DNA of 64,000 nucleotides from Bacteroidota bacterium (GCA_027484685.1 JAIXSO010000040.1:62001-126000), one strand, 5' to 3'. Positions 34,772 to 43,948 are shown, counted from the stretch's first letter. The notes: generated by a model from the letters alone, not told the origin. Program-made: numbers and translations.

Positions 34772-35358
34772 GGTGTAGTGGTATTAAAATAGTAAGACAA
34801 GCCAATTTGAAAGGCATTTAAATTATACAATGGATTTAATCTTAAAGAAAATGCTTGTGTATTTTGATTTATAATTCCATCCGTACTTTTTGAGGTGTAA
34901 GTACTGGTTTTATAGGTTAAAATGGAATAATTTAAATTTAAATTTAAACCCTTATGGAGCATAATATAAAATCCTAAATTGTTTTCTAAAACAATATCGC
35001 TAGAAGCTATTTCCTTCTTACTAAAGGTGCTGTAACTCCAGCGTATTTGATTGCTAAATCCTATTTTTGAATTGATTGGAAAATAATATCTAATAAAAGC
35101 ATCATAGCTCAATTTATCAGAGTCTATACTTTTAATATTTGAAATAATGTTTGTACTTGAAGTACCCAATCCAAATTCGATTTTAGGCGATAAAAACACA
35201 CTTGCACTTAACCCCAAATTTATATTGCCAAAATAATCGTATTCAAATCTATTATAATTAATATTAGTATTTGCTCCCACACCAAAAGTGCCCAATTTAA
35301 ACTGAGCATTTGCAGCAAGCTGAGTTAATAAAAATAATATGCAAAAAGTCTTTTTCAA
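34768..35358 (-). CDS. Outer-membrane beta-barrel protein, unknown, coupled to the next gene
   Basis: 196 residues with signal peptide MKKTFCILFLLTQLAANAQ. The mature protein resembles its coupled neighbour: FGVGANTNINYNRFEYDYFGN, INLGLSASVFLSPKIEFGLG, and a terminal FQIGLSYYFNTTTP strand. The two genes may be diverged duplicates. The stop TGA lies within the ATGA that starts the 34016-34771 gene. Function is unknown. Confidence 0.75.
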   Translation of the reverse strand: MKKTFCILFLLTQLAANAQFKLGTFGVGANTNINYNRFEYDYFGNINLGLSASVFLSPKIEFGLGTSSTNIISNIKSIDSDKLSYDAFIRYYFPINSKIGFSNQIRWSYSTFSKKEIASSDIVLENNLGFYIMLHKGLNLNLNYSILTYKTSTYTSKSTDGIINQNTQAFSLRLNPLYNLNAFQIGLSYYFNTTTP

Positions 35359-35472
35359 TTATTTGCAATATAAAATTCTTTACATAAAATCCTAAATACT
35401 AAATGGTTTAAGTTATAATTATTATCAACTACATAACGTCCACTCATTTAGTAAGTAGATGTTTTAATTTTA

Positions 35473-37305
35473 TTACTTCTTATAATTTATTTTAAATTGA
35501 ATTCCTGCGCTGCTCCAAGTACCAGGCATAGGTGCATAACCTGCTTCTAAATATTTTTTATTTAAAATATTGCTTACATCCACAAAAGCAGTTAAGGCTT
35601 TATAGCTCCAATTTAATCGTGCATCTAATAATTGATAATCAACAAAAACAACACGTTCTATATGTCTAAAACTAGCAATTAATAAAAACTGATAAGGCAA
35701 TTTTAGCGAAGCGCTTACAATTAATTGGTGTTTTAAATTACTCAATACATATCTACTTTTATAGTTTTCGGTATTTACCAATTGCATATCAATATAAGTG
35801 TATTCAACCGAAAATTTATTTATAATGCCTTTAGTAAAATAATTAAAAGCTAAATCTAAACCATCGGTTTGCACATGGTTAATATTTAAAGGCTGCCATT
35901 TTAAACTATCGGCTGTTCTGGCCCAATCGATGGTATTGTTTGAGTTTTTGTTAAAGTACGAAACTGCCAAATTATAATTTTTTCTTTTATACTCCACCCC
36001 TATTTCTGAGTTAATTGATTCTTCAGCTACTAGTTGAGCATTGCCAATATTGGTAGAACCACTGTAATACAAATCGGTATAGGTAGGCAAGCGCATGGCT
36101 TTATCTACACCACCAAAAACCGTAATATTAGGCATGGCTTTATAAGTAAAATCAAAACCCGGAAATAAATCTATACTACTGCCATTTAATAAATTGGTAT
36201 AAAAGCCAGGTGTAACGGTAATTTGGTTTTTATAAAACACAAATTGATGCTCTACAAAAAATCCATTTATTTGGCGACTTCTATTGCCTAGCTGAGGCTT
36301 GCGTACATTGCCTGAATAATTATAACTATTTAAATTTTCTTGCCTCCATTCAAAACCAATACCCGTTACCCCTAACTTGCTGCTGTATGTGGCATGCAAT
36401 TCAGCACCATAAGTATTGGTATAATGTTGGTTAGTAAATGCACTTGGGTTGGCACGCAAATAAATATAATTATCATCGTGGTTACGGTAATAACCTTGTG
36501 CCAAAAAGGTAAAATTGCCAACTTTGTATTTATTTTTTACTCCCACAAAACCACTTTTGGTAGTTTCAAACTCGGTAGAATTAGGTACATAAAAACCCCT
36601 TGCACCAAAAGCTCTTTCAGCATATCCACCAAAAATATCTAATTGGTAATTGCCTTTTTTATATTCAGTTTGATAAAATACTTCCTTTGTTTTAAAATCG
36701 GTATTGGTGGTGTAACCATTGCTTTCGGTATTTTTAACCGTAATATGATGCCCCCAATTATTTTGCCTAAACGATACACCTAAGTGTGCAGCCCACAAAC
36801 CATAATCGCCTGCCATAAAGCCCGCGTAAACTAAATTTTGCTTAGGTACTTGTGTTACTAAATTAATATAACCACTGTAGGCATTTAAACCATATTTGCG
36901 CGCAGCAGAGTTTTTACTGATTACAATATTTTCAATAGCCTCGGTTGGAAAAGGTAAGTTCATGTTATGATGCCCTGTTTGCGCATCATTTAACTTTAAT
37001 CCATTCCAAAGTACTTGAGTTTGATCGAACGAACCACCTCTAATTGATACATCGGTTTGCACACCCACGGGGCCGCGTTGGCGCATATCTATACCCGAAA
37101 CTTGACCCAACACATCGGCTATACTTTTATGTGCCTGTTGGTTAAAATTAGCGGCTTTTAAAACCAATAAACTATTAGTTATATTTTTAACCTCAAATCG
37201 ATTTTCTTTAATAACCACCGGCTGTAAATTATTGCTATCTGTTTGAGCCAACAATACACCCGAAACACCAGTAAAAACAAGTGTTTTAACAAATTTTTTC
37301 ATCAT
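35473..37305 (-). CDS. TonB-dependent receptor, BtuB-like, no carboxypeptidase-like extension
   Basis: 610 residues; starts at 37305 or at the adjacent ATG ending 37302. The signal peptide ends SGVLLAQ. The plug domain contains KSIADVLGQVSGIDMRQRGP, then GVQTDVSIRGGSFDQTQVLWN and GLKLNDAQTGHHNMNLPFP, a segment typical of one Bacteroidota BtuB-like subfamily. The rest is a barrel ending WSSAGIQFKINYKK. The resemblance suggests cobalamin-type ligands, but I found no cobalamin riboswitch in the 250 bp upstream, so the ligand stays open. The gene stands alone. Confidence 0.88.
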   Translation of the reverse strand: MMKKFVKTLVFTGVSGVLLAQTDSNNLQPVVIKENRFEVKNITNSLLVLKAANFNQQAHKSIADVLGQVSGIDMRQRGPVGVQTDVSIRGGSFDQTQVLWNGLKLNDAQTGHHNMNLPFPTEAIENIVISKNSAARKYGLNAYSGYINLVTQVPKQNLVYAGFMAGDYGLWAAHLGVSFRQNNWGHHITVKNTESNGYTTNTDFKTKEVFYQTEYKKGNYQLDIFGGYAERAFGARGFYVPNSTEFETTKSGFVGVKNKYKVGNFTFLAQGYYRNHDDNYIYLRANPSAFTNQHYTNTYGAELHATYSSKLGVTGIGFEWRQENLNSYNYSGNVRKPQLGNRSRQINGFFVEHQFVFYKNQITVTPGFYTNLLNGSSIDLFPGFDFTYKAMPNITVFGGVDKAMRLPTYTDLYYSGSTNIGNAQLVAEESINSEIGVEYKRKNYNLAVSYFNKNSNNTIDWARTADSLKWQPLNINHVQTDGLDLAFNYFTKGIINKFSVEYTYIDMQLVNTENYKSRYVLSNLKHQLIVSASLKLPYQFLLIASFRHIERVVFVDYQLLDARLNWSYKALTAFVDVSNILNKKYLEAGYAPMPGTWSSAGIQFKINYKK

Positions 37306-37571
37306 TATTTTATTAAAAATTTGCCGCGATTATATAAGCTTAAATTTTTTTTGATGTAAAACCTCTATTGATAAAAATTAGATTGGCTTTAACCATTTGA
37401 TTTTATGTAAACTGAAATGTTTTTGGAGTAATTAAATAAAAAATTCTAGTAAAAGCCAAAGGTTTGCAGTATTTGGAAAGGCATAAGTTTAAGGAACACA
37501 AACTGCAATTTATTAATTTTCAGATATTTATTAAAAAAACTTCAAATTATACATATTCACAAATACCAACT

Positions 37572-38039
37572 TTAATAATCGTAAACCGAAACCATTAAAT
37601 TATTTTCAATAAGTGTGGAGTTGATTATTGGTTCAATTTTATCCCAAGTTCCACCAGCTAGGCCACAACCTATTCTCGGCATATGAATTGTTGCATTGTT
37701 TTCAATTGCAAATTTTGCTACAAGCTCTAGTCCTATTAAAATAGCTTCATAACGAATTGGTGAATTGCCATTTTCATCCTTATTTATTTTATGCTGCCCA
37801 ATTAAATTTGCAATCCAAAGTTCGTTTTCAACTTGAACAAATTGTACCTGTCCAAGATTGAAGTTTTCTTTTGATTTAAACCACTCACGGTATTTTTGTT
37901 CTGGAAGTTTCCATCTTTTTGAAATTGCCTTCACAAAACCTTTACCCCAACCACCCACGTCATTACAAATATGAACAATGATTTTGTTTCCTTTAGCCAT
38001 AGGCTTTGTAGCATCTCCGTTTAGGTAATTTATTTCCAT
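37572..38039 (-). CDS. Macro domain protein (ADP-ribose binding/hydrolysing)
   Basis: 155 residues, essentially one macro domain. MEINYLNGDATKPMAKGNKIIVHICNDVG is the ADP-ribose pocket start, split as NGDAT (residues 6-10) and the HICNDVGGWGKGFVKAI loop; HMPRIGCGLAGGTWDKI is the second loop near residue 120. This is closest to the single-domain Appr-1''-p phosphatase/TARG1-like group, which removes ADP-ribose from substrates, including DNA or protein. No ADP-ribosyltransferase gene lies nearby. It is 13 bp from the membrane-protein gene upstream, same strand, so they may be one operon. Confidence 0.88.
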   Translation of the reverse strand: MEINYLNGDATKPMAKGNKIIVHICNDVGGWGKGFVKAISKRWKLPEQKYREWFKSKENFNLGQVQFVQVENELWIANLIGQHKINKDENGNSPIRYEAILIGLELVAKFAIENNATIHMPRIGCGLAGGTWDKIEPIINSTLIENNLMVSVYDY

Positions 38040-38052
38040 TTAAATACTATAA

Positions 38053-38889
38053 TTAATCCTTTATATCAAAACTGTCATTAATAGCTAAATCAGGTTCAGT
38101 GGTTTCGTCTTTGGCAATTTCTTGTTCTGTCTTATTTATTTTGGTTTGCTTTAATTTCCAAAACCAATAAAATGCACCTAAAGGTAATCCTAATGTCCAA
38201 GTTGAACTGATATAACCAACAAAACTGAAACTAAAGCCTAACATAATTTGAAAACTTAAAAGATCAAAAGAAAGTCCATTTACGGCTGCATATGTTATGG
38301 CTGGAACATTGAAAAAAATAACCGCAATATACTTTAACCACTTTTTTCTTAAGTTGCTCTTTTTAATTTGTTTGATTACGTAAATATTAAATATAGGCAC
38401 ACAAATAGTAAGCAAGCCAAATAACCAAAACATTGTCATGTTAGGAATTGGTTGTTTTACATCAAGTATTTTTATAAAAATAACCTTTTTGGAATTATCG
38501 TCAAACAGAACCTTTAAAACGCCAAACTCATTATTGTTGGCAAATTGCATTAACACAACAGTGGCATTGGGTGGTGTACTCGCTCCTTCTTCTGTAGACC
38601 ATTTTTTTTCAGTAGTCATCATGGTAAGCTCCAATTGCTCACCAAAATTTCCAACAATCTTGTTATGAAAAACAGGAAGTTTTGACCTTAAAGTATCTAA
38701 ACTTACACCAGCAAAATCAGGGTGTTCCAATGCTAAAAATTTAATTGCATTATCGTAATCCTTTTTTAAAATACAATTTACAAATTCCTTTGTTGTATTT
38801 CTATATTCAAAAAAATTATTTACCAAGTTGCATCCTGCAAGCATTGTAATTGTTAAAACTATCAGTAAAAATTGTTTTATTCTTATCAT
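38053..38889 (-). CDS. Lipoprotein-like N-terminus with C-terminal membrane helices, unknown
   Basis: 278 residues from the ATG ending at 38889 (MIRIKQFLLIVLTITMLAGC); an upstream ATG at 38913 only adds polar residues before the signal. Cys20 follows a good lipobox. A soluble DUF-like region (residues 25-140: YDNAIKFLALEHPDFAGVSLD) is followed by about four hydrophobic helices (MFWLFGLLTICVPIFNIYVI; KYIAVIFFNVPAITYAAV; FQIMLGFSFSFVGYISS; LGLPLGAFYWFWKL) and an acidic tail. A lipobox with several later membrane spans is unusual; the cysteine may simply lie in the first helix. Family not recognised. Confidence 0.7.
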   Translation of the reverse strand: MIRIKQFLLIVLTITMLAGCNLVNNFFEYRNTTKEFVNCILKKDYDNAIKFLALEHPDFAGVSLDTLRSKLPVFHNKIVGNFGEQLELTMMTTEKKWSTEEGASTPPNATVVLMQFANNNEFGVLKVLFDDNSKKVIFIKILDVKQPIPNMTMFWLFGLLTICVPIFNIYVIKQIKKSNLRKKWLKYIAVIFFNVPAITYAAVNGLSFDLLSFQIMLGFSFSFVGYISSTWTLGLPLGAFYWFWKLKQTKINKTEQEIAKDETTEPDLAINDSFDIKD

Positions 38890-39055
38890 TGGGTATCTTT
38901 TAAATTGAAACAAAGCAGCCTTACTATTCTATGCTAAATAGGCTGTAAACATGCAAATGAAACTATAATAATACGAAATTTTCATACTACCTATTTAATA
39001 TTGAACAGTAAAAGATTAAATAATGGGTGAGCATAGACTGCAAAATGCATTTGCA

Positions 39056-39724
39056 TTATGAATCAAACCTGTTAGGATCCCATTCAACTCCTTCGGGAAA
39101 CAGTTCTGCTTTTCTTTTTATCAACTCATTAGCTATTAAAGCACTACTTCCGCCTATTTCTTGAAGTTTTGAAATAATATTATTATAGCTTTTTTCATCT
39201 CTATTTTGACTTAATTTAAATACATTTTCTAGCTTCTCTACTTTTATCTCAAAGCCTGCAATGGCTGGCATCATTTTACTTAAAAATTGTTCAGGAAGAT
39301 TATCGTAAAAGGTAAGAGATTGTGTATTTCCTTTTTCAAATTTTAAAGTTAGTTTTCGCATAAAAGCTATCAGTGCTTCATTAGTCATAAAATTAACTTG
39401 CCCCGAAACATGCACACTCATATAATTCCAAGTAGAGCCAATTTGAGGATTGCTATACCAAGATGCGCTTACATAACAACTTGGACCCGTAAATACAATT
39501 AACGCGTTTGGATTCTCTACAAAAGCTTTATAATGGTCGGTGTTTCGCATAATATGGCCTTGCAAAAAAAGTTCACCATTGCGCTCCTCCAGTAAAATGG
39601 GTATTTGCGTAGCCACTTGTTGTCCTGATAAATAACTCCCTGTTAAAAAAGCAAAAGGATTTTCTTCTATAAAACCCAAAATGGCTTGTTTGTCTTTTTC
39701 CTTAAAATATGAAAAATTGTACAT
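39056..39724 (-). CDS. FMN-binding negative transcriptional regulator, PaiB family
   Basis: 222 residues. The family's split-barrel flavin fold is recognisable from LGFIEENPFAFLTGSYLSG, QIPILLEERNGELFLQGHI and MRNTDHYKAF, then VFTGPSCYVSASWY near residue 80 and IGSTWNYMSVHVSGQVNF. PaiB proteins bind FMN and regulate protease and sporulation genes in Bacillus; whether this member regulates anything is unknown and it may be an enzyme. It lies 9 bp after the truncated methyltransferase frame, same strand. Confidence 0.88.
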   Translation of the reverse strand: MYNFSYFKEKDKQAILGFIEENPFAFLTGSYLSGQQVATQIPILLEERNGELFLQGHIMRNTDHYKAFVENPNALIVFTGPSCYVSASWYSNPQIGSTWNYMSVHVSGQVNFMTNEALIAFMRKLTLKFEKGNTQSLTFYDNLPEQFLSKMMPAIAGFEIKVEKLENVFKLSQNRDEKSYNNIISKLQEIGGSSALIANELIKRKAELFPEGVEWDPNRFDS

Positions 39725-39733
39725 TTTATTCGT

Positions 39734-40126
39734 TTATGTTTTCATGGCAATTATAACAGAATGTATTTCCATTTCATTGTCAAGTTTTTCATAGCTTATA
39801 TCGAAAGACTTAATGATTTCAAAATTGTTTAAATTGAGGGTTTGATGAATTTTGCTGGAGTCATGAAAGTAAAAATAAGTTCTATTACCACTAATACCTT
39901 TTTGATACCCTGATTTTTCGTCACTTCCTGCCACAAAACTTATATACAAAAGCCCTTTTTTATGAAGCATATTTCTGGCATCGTGTATTAGTTTTTCAGC
40001 ATCAAAAGGCGATAAATATGGTAAACAAAAACCGCATACAATTGCATCAAATTTTGTGTTGATTTGGTCAATATTTCTGGCATCTATTTCTGCAAAGTTT
40101 GCAGTTGGATTATTCCTTTTTAGTTG
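39734..40126 (-). pseudogene. 5'-truncated class I SAM methyltransferase remnant
   Basis: The open frame runs from a stop at 40127-40129 down to 39734. Family-like sequence begins at about 40108 (NPTANFAEIDARNID) and continues with FDAIVCGFCLPYLSPFDAEK and LIHDARNMLHKKGLLYISF, the late motifs of small SAM methyltransferases. The N-terminal half with the glycine-rich SAM motif is missing and the sequence runs directly into the end of the phosphodiester glycosidase gene. There is no ATG, GTG or TTG before the ATG ending at 39970. A 78-residue product from that ATG is possible but would lack the cofactor site. I read this as a deletion remnant. Confidence 0.75.
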
Positions 40127-40847
40127 TTACACCAATCATTACTCCAAAAATTCCGTCAGTTTGTACCCAACTCTTTTCTGGCAAATAAGTTCTAGAAACA
40201 AATCCATCTAAATACAAGGCATTTGTACAACCTAAACTTTGAAAGTATTTGGCAAAATCGTAAAAGTTTATTTCAGTTTTCGACATAGCAAAAACTACTT
40301 TGTTATCAGGTAAAATGCCAACACCATTCCTAATGTTTAAGTTTGCTGAACCTGGTTTAAAAGCATCATGAATTTGCCCATCAATAACCAACATTGGACC
40401 TGATTGAGTGGCGTATTTTATATTTCTGTTATCTTTAAAGTCGGTGGTTTTACAAATGATTGCCGCGTTATCGGTAGTAATATAAAAAACGCCATTTGGC
40501 TTTAAATAAAAATTACCGTTGCCATCAACAGTATCTAATGCTGCAAGTGTTTGTTTGTTTTCAATAAAAAGTCCTTGTGGCAAAAAATCTTTGTTAAACA
40601 TGCCACCATTCATGGCAAAAGTTAGCGTTAAATTTTTACGCTCTACGTACTGCTTTAAATTTTGAAAACTTTTCAGTATTTCACCTTTTTCGTCTTTCCA
40701 AAAAAGTTGTAGGTTTTGTGTTTTTGTATTAACGGTATAAGATAAAATTTGGTCGTCAATTGGGTTTTTATTAACCGCAAAGGCAATCAGTCCTGCTGCT
40801 AGCAAAACAAAAAAACTTAGTAATATTATCTTCCTCTTAGGTATCAA
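40110..40847 (-). CDS. Phosphodiester glycosidase family protein (NAGPA-like)
   Basis: 245 residues with a TTG start (bases 40845-40847); no in-frame ATG is available upstream. A single N-terminal anchor (KIILLSFFVLLAAGLIAFAV) precedes the domain. Family features are LTFAMNGGMFNKDFLPQGL near residue 77, GVFYITTDNAAII, QSGPMLVIDGQIH near 150, NIRNGVGILPDNKVVFAMS near 170 and NALYLDGFVSRTYLP near 215. The family includes the enzyme that removes GlcNAc from phosphodiester-linked glycans; here the substrate is unknown and the protein is likely membrane-anchored and periplasmic. A remnant of a second copy's 5' end lies at 43385-43456. Confidence 0.88.
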   Translation of the reverse strand: MIPKRKIILLSFFVLLAAGLIAFAVNKNPIDDQILSYTVNTKTQNLQLFWKDEKGEILKSFQNLKQYVERKNLTLTFAMNGGMFNKDFLPQGLFIENKQTLAALDTVDGNGNFYLKPNGVFYITTDNAAIICKTTDFKDNRNIKYATQSGPMLVIDGQIHDAFKPGSANLNIRNGVGILPDNKVVFAMSKTEINFYDFAKYFQSLGCTNALYLDGFVSRTYLPEKSWVQTDGIFGVMIGVTTKKE

Positions 40848-40975
40848 TTTGTTTGAGTGTTTTGATATTTTTTAGTTTTGAAGTTATTGATGTCTCTTCT
40901 TAATGTCACAAAAATAGCTAAAAAAATACTGCTCCACTTAGTTCCACGCGTTTAATCCTTATAGGTTGTACGCAG

Positions 40976-41404
40976 TTATTTTAACTTAAGAAATTCAAAT
41001 TTATCCGCTCTACTGTCATAAGAATCCTTTGTTAATAAAGCTGTAAATAGATTGCCGTCTACTTTAAAGTCAAAAAAGTACCTATACAGCAGGAAGGTTT
41101 CGACCTTTAGATTAGGGTCTCCCGCAAACTTGCTAAAACTATTCGTGTCATTTTTTGAATTTGAGAAAGTATATTTTGTAAATGTCAATCGGTCAGATTT
41201 ATTGTTCTTACAAGTCGACTTAAAATAAATTGTGTCTCCAGACTTAGTGGTCTCCCAACCAAGGAGGGAAACCGAAGCTTTCTCAACTTTCAGAAAATAA
41301 TTTGTCCTAAATGAACTGGCGGTGCTTCCGTAAGTACCTTCTGCAATCTGTGCTCTTACAGAATTGAAGAAAGTTGAAAGTAATATAATAAATACCAGTC
41401 TCAT
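40976..41404 (-). CDS. Small exported protein of unknown function
   Basis: 142 residues from the ATG ending at 41404, chosen because it starts a signal peptide (MRLVFIILLSTFFNSVRAQ). The frame is open to 41473 with a hydrophilic extension. The mature part is a compact beta-rich domain (IAEGTYGSTASSFRTNYFL; LLGWETTKSGDTIYFKSTC) without recognised family. Two cysteines are present at most. No clear operon partner. Confidence 0.6.
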   Translation of the reverse strand: MRLVFIILLSTFFNSVRAQIAEGTYGSTASSFRTNYFLKVEKASVSLLGWETTKSGDTIYFKSTCKNNKSDRLTFTKYTFSNSKNDTNSFSKFAGDPNLKVETFLLYRYFFDFKVDGNLFTALLTKDSYDSRADKFEFLKLK

Positions 41405-41555
41405 ATTGTTCAGTTTTTTATAATTGAGTACAACGTTTTTAAAGATTTGCGATGGGCATTTGTTTGAACTCAAAAATAACTTGTGAAAACTAATTTACCA
41501 ACCACCAAAATCCCGTCAAACGAAGACCAATTGCACGCCTATTGCAAATCCGTTT

Positions 41556-43235
41556 TTATTTCCTGTCGTCTTTATAATAAACAAATTTGCCATTTGTCAG
41601 AATGTAATGATTTTTACCAATTTTTATTTTCACTCCATTTATAGTTTCACCTATATTCACAATATCTTCTTCTATTGTGTGCACAGAACCTTTTGTATGA
41701 TATGCAATATCCAAATAATCTGTATTTACATACCCTTTATTAGCACCGCATAAGATAATTTTGATAGGCTTATTTATTAATTTCAGAAGTTCAATATCTT
41801 TAACATCGCTGTAATTGTCAACAACCAATATTATATCTGTAAAATTTCTACAATTATTAATAGCGGCAATTGTTGCTTCTAAATCATTTTCAGGCCCATC
41901 TCCACCACTACCTGCCCTTCTAGCATAGTTTAATGAATCACTAAAGGTTTTAATATCACAATATAAACAATAATGTATACCTCCTGTTTTACCTATAATT
42001 TTCTCATTTTCTGGAATATTATCTCCATCATTAAATAAAACAAATTGAATAGGGTCTTTTTTAGAATAATTAAGCTTGTACCACATTTCAACTTGATCGT
42101 TATATGGCTGCATGCTACCTGTTACATCCATAATTATAAGTTTATTTTTCCATTGTTTATTTCTATTTAAAACAGTAGAAAAAACGGTATCAGTTATTGG
42201 AGAGTATGCAATAGCAAATAAGGCTTCACTGCTTTTTACATACTCTTCATATTCTTTTTTCTTTTCCTCCCATTCTTTTTTCTTTTTCTCCCACTCCATT
42301 TCTCTTTCTTTTAAAAGTCTTTCTTGCTCTGCTTTCCGTGTTAAGTACTCTTTACTACTAATAAATAAAAGGGTAACATCAACCCGATACAATGCTTGTT
42401 TAGATTCAATAGACCTAAATCCAAAATTTTTAAAGTATTCTGAATTTACACTGTATGAATCGCCCAATGGTACAAGTAAAAAGCTTTCACCTTTTTTATC
42501 AGTCGATGTTTTGTAAACAGTACCAGTTTTTTTTGATATGAGATAAAGATTTTCATTTGGAACGGGAATAGAATCCAAATCAAGAAATTTAAATGTAAAT
42601 AAAGCTTTTGTAATACTAGGATAAATTGCACCAACATATGATCCCTCATATGTTAAAGAATAATTCATTTCGTAACTGAGTAAATTAGGCACTTCAACCT
42701 TAGCATAATCTGGTGCAGATTTCATGCTAATTAAATAAGTATCATTATTTGGAACTATAATATCTGATTGACCATTTTTGTCTGTCTTTAAAATGTATTT
42801 TAGTTTTGTTTTCTCACTTGTTAATGTAACTTCTTCTGATAAGGGTATTCCATTTGGTTTTGACAATACAAAGTGAATTATAGAATTAGTTGCCTTTTTC
42901 AATCTGTCTTTATCATAAAAAATCTTGTAGTTTAGCGAGTAATACTCCTCATTTGGAATTTGTATACTATCATAGTTTGGCTCAAATTCCAAGCTTATAG
43001 TATATGTATCGTTGTTAGGCACTAAAATTTCTGCTATTCCATTACTATTGCTGTTTACAAAAAAGTCTTTATTTGTTTTAACTGAATGAATCGCTATTTT
43101 TTCTTCTATAGGTTTATCATCTTTATTTACAATCAACATATAGAGCAATGCTTCATTTTTTGTCGCTTGTCTTGTCTGAGAAAAGCTTAGTGAATAGCAG
43201 AAAAATAACGCTAATAATAAAAATTGTTTTCTCAT
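41556..43235 (-). CDS. Three Ig-like repeats, charged coiled coil and von Willebrand A-like domain
   Basis: 559 residues with signal peptide MRKQFLLLALFFCYSLSFS. Three related repeats of about 85 residues follow (positions about 24-110, 115-200, 205-290). Each has a Kx3Dx(G/S) turn and an IxVPNNDTYxIS strand. A charged coiled coil follows at about 293-335, alternating EWEKKKKEWEEKKKEYEEY. The C-terminal domain begins NKLIIMDVTGSMQPYNDQVE (residues about 365-385), where DVTGS fits the MIDAS metal-binding pattern DxT/SxS, and continues through TDIILVVDNYSDV. The protein is exported. Similar vWA proteins act in adhesion or envelope complexes, but no specific role can be assigned. Confidence 0.75.
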   Translation of the reverse strand: MRKQFLLLALFFCYSLSFSQTRQATKNEALLYMLIVNKDDKPIEEKIAIHSVKTNKDFFVNSNSNGIAEILVPNNDTYTISLEFEPNYDSIQIPNEEYYSLNYKIFYDKDRLKKATNSIIHFVLSKPNGIPLSEEVTLTSEKTKLKYILKTDKNGQSDIIVPNNDTYLISMKSAPDYAKVEVPNLLSYEMNYSLTYEGSYVGAIYPSITKALFTFKFLDLDSIPVPNENLYLISKKTGTVYKTSTDKKGESFLLVPLGDSYSVNSEYFKNFGFRSIESKQALYRVDVTLLFISSKEYLTRKAEQERLLKEREMEWEKKKKEWEEKKKEYEEYVKSSEALFAIAYSPITDTVFSTVLNRNKQWKNKLIIMDVTGSMQPYNDQVEMWYKLNYSKKDPIQFVLFNDGDNIPENEKIIGKTGGIHYCLYCDIKTFSDSLNYARRAGSGGDGPENDLEATIAAINNCRNFTDIILVVDNYSDVKDIELLKLINKPIKIILCGANKGYVNTDYLDIAYHTKGSVHTIEEDIVNIGETINGVKIKIGKNHYILTNGKFVYYKDDRK

Positions 43236-43359
43236 TGTCTTTGTTTTTTTAAATTACATATAACGGCAGAATGTGATTCCTATTGCATCGGCACTATTCA
43301 AAAAACGGTATCCAAACATGCAGATAAAAGCACAAAAAACAAAGTAAAAACACTTTTTG

Positions 43360-43381
43360 TTGCAGGCGAGGACGCCTGCAA
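43360..43381. repeat. Family A palindrome, copy A1
   Basis: Perfect 9-bp arms TTGCAGGCG / CGCCTGCAA with an AGGA loop. It directly abuts the stop codon of the glycosidase 5' remnant (4 bp away). Confidence 0.75.
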
Positions 43382-43384
43382 CGG

Positions 43385-43456
43385 CTAAAAAGCAATTAGC
43401 CCTGCTGTTAGCAAAACAAAAAAACTTAGTAATATTATTTTCTTTTTAGGTATCAA
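43385..43456 (-). pseudogene. 24-codon 5' remnant of a phosphodiester glycosidase gene
   Basis: The minus strand reads TTG then codons for IPKKKIILLSFFVLLTAGLIAF and a TAG. It is nearly identical, base for base, to the start of the intact glycosidase gene at 40785-40847, including the unusual TTG start and about 20 bp before it. Homology stops at the family A hairpin at 43360-43381. The TTG overlaps the TGA of the 43453-43854 gene as TTGA. Confidence 0.75.
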
Positions 43457-43854
43457 TTTGTTTGAGTGTTTCTGTTTTTTTTAGTTACAAAATACATTGT
43501 TATCAGGTTAAGAAACAATAATATTAAATTTAGTATAAAAAACTCATTTTGATTAACTTTCCAAAAATACAATTCTATTTGACCAGCCTTAATTATATAC
43601 CAAACTATTAATACAAATGAGGTAGATAAAGCCCCCAACCATTTAAACAAATTTGATTTAAAGTAGTTAAGTCCAAATGCCAAAAATGTTGAATTCAAAA
43701 AAGTTAAGCCAATTAGATATGGCACATAAATAAATGTGCCAAAAACTATTACATCCATATCTTCATGTTCTTTGTAGTTAAAACAAAGAAATAAAGCAAT
43801 AGCTAATACTGTTAAGTGTATAATACTAATTTTTTTGATGGTCTTAAATTCCAT
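43453..43854 (-). CDS. Small four-helix membrane protein, unknown
   Basis: 133 residues with four hydrophobic segments (SIIHLTVLAIALFLCF; VIVFGTFIYVPYLIGLTFL; FKWLGALSTSFVLIVWYI; FFILNLILLFLNLITMYFV) and short charged loops. The C-terminus (VTKKNRNTQTN) overlaps the TTG start of the glycosidase remnant by TTGA, suggesting that in the ancestral arrangement this gene was translationally coupled to a glycosidase gene. Family not recognised. Confidence 0.7.
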   Translation of the reverse strand: MEFKTIKKISIIHLTVLAIALFLCFNYKEHEDMDVIVFGTFIYVPYLIGLTFLNSTFLAFGLNYFKSNLFKWLGALSTSFVLIVWYIIKAGQIELYFWKVNQNEFFILNLILLFLNLITMYFVTKKNRNTQTN

Positions 43855-43948
43855 TTTTTTTGAGCCTTATAAATTATTTGAATTGTAAAAGTTACTTTGT
43901 TTACAAAAAAACAAAGGCAAAATAATTAGTAATAAATTTTATTCCGGC

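Noticed and set aside
37306-37571. Cobalamin riboswitch upstream of the BtuB-like receptor
   Set aside because: No B12-box-like GCxGxCC/GGTGCC elements on the minus strand in the 250 bp before the gene.
37572-38039. DarT/DarG-type toxin-antitoxin system around the macro-domain protein
   Set aside because: No ADP-ribosyltransferase-like gene adjoins it, and the protein is a lone macro domain.
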